From the NCBI RefSeq assembly GCF_015482765.1, contig NZ_JADMLB010000059.1, positions 1 through 64,000 of the forward strand: a stretch of DNA of 64,000 nt. Reading direction: 5' to 3'. Position numbers and translations under genes: made by a program. The stretch is from Halodesulfovibrio sp. GTDB taxonomy: Bacteria; Desulfobacterota; Desulfovibrionia; Desulfovibrionales; Desulfovibrionaceae. The notes beneath the pieces are model-generated. The model searched no databases, was not told the DNA's origin, and was given only the letters and a program-made list of their open reading frames with translations. Below, piece by piece: positions 63,640 to 64,000 of the stretch; positions within the stretch are counted from its first letter, which is position 1, and every line of letters starts with the position of its first letter.

Positions 63640-64000
63640 GGGCAGTCCCTTGTACAACGTTAATGTGATGGAACGGGGTAATAATTAATATTACCTAGGA
63701 CAGGAGTTTATATTGGTGCAGTTGCAGCTTTATAGGTAAAAAAGCGTGCGCCGACACGATGGTTATAGATAACCATAACCCAAAAAATCGATTATTTCAT
63801 GATATTTGTGAATATGTCGGAGAATGCGGATTGATGATAGTTCCAGCATCCTGATAGAGCTATATGCACAGCAGCCGGACAGAGTCTACCTAGATACATG
63901 GAATCTAACAAGTCAAAGTATCAGCTGCTATGCATATTATAGTCTTGGCGTTACGTGTCTAAAGCATCCATTAGATCTATTGTAAGGCGTAAAAAGTCTG
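63640..64000. other. Upstream region of the M23 gene to the window end
   Basis: No gene with recognisable content is seen on either strand; the next gene probably begins outside the window. The region holds the M23 promoter and an 18-bp inverted repeat at 63759-63776. Confidence 0.45.
63759..63776. promoter_or_regulatory. 18-bp inverted repeat upstream of the M23 peptidase gene
   Basis: Arms ATGGTTAT / ATAACCAT around AG, 120 bases before the M23 start; possible operator. Confidence 0.4.

Overview
The window looks like ordinary chromosome from a moderately AT-rich, Gram-negative, anaerobic sulfate-reducing bacterium of the Desulfovibrionaceae (a low-GC lineage such as Halodesulfovibrio is my guess). 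The main pointers are a small single-domain assimilatory-type sulfite reductase, a short MetH without a reactivation domain, RpoH with an acidic N-terminal extension, the clpS-clpA-aat cluster, a solitary molybdopterin oxidoreductase, multi-cluster ferredoxins, outer-membrane lipoproteins and a selenoprotein. I see no prophage, insertion sequence, CRISPR array or rRNA operon. Genes are densely packed on both strands and most transcription units end in clear intrinsic terminators.

Layout. 1-4700: end of ettA, a BON lipoprotein, rarA, rsmE and gcvT. 4700-6500: a 577-residue protein of unknown function. 6700-10250: a GAF protein coupled to mreB, then an inositol monophosphatase and a Nudix protein. 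10237-12000: rimI, tpiA, secG and tRNA-Leu(GAG). 12085-16500: phenylacetate-CoA ligase, rsfS, gpmI, a small Zn-ribbon protein and a hypothetical. 16995-18604: an NSS-family sodium symporter with a 33-residue partner. 18759-32343: a long minus-strand series with rho, carD, pth, rplY, prs, tRNA-Gln, ispE, hslV, a BepA-like protease, cysS, rpiB, a LolB-like lipoprotein, a TPR lipoprotein and rpoH. This order keeps the lolB-ispE-prs-pth neighbourhood known from gammaproteobacteria. 32568-38702: metH, a TlpA-like thioredoxin, a short ArgA-like acetyltransferase, hpt, a Zn-ribbon membrane protein and radA. 38860-41717: a CheA-like protein lacking kinase motifs, then the sulfite reductase. 41788-46630: DUF190-crcB, a CYTH protein, clpS-clpA and aat. 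46684-55637: a hypothetical, uvrB, a K+ channel, ligA, dapB and nadE. 55691-64000: molybdopterin oxidoreductase, double-ACT protein, an FAD oxidoreductase/ferredoxin pair behind a perfect palindrome, a selenocysteine-containing Bcp peroxiredoxin, a histidine acid phosphatase and an M23 peptidase.

Most striking observation. The bcp gene at 60228-60701 (minus) is interrupted by one in-frame UGA exactly where the peroxidatic cysteine belongs. It is followed by a hairpin that meets the bacterial SECIS rules, and the usual resolving cysteine is replaced by valine. Ordinary gene calling would report only a truncated 104-residue fragment. Other items worth attention are the motif-less CheA-like protein, a DNA ligase ending in a clamp-binding-like pentapeptide, the 33-residue NSS small subunit, and the 27-bp palindrome in the leader of the FAD oxidoreductase gene.
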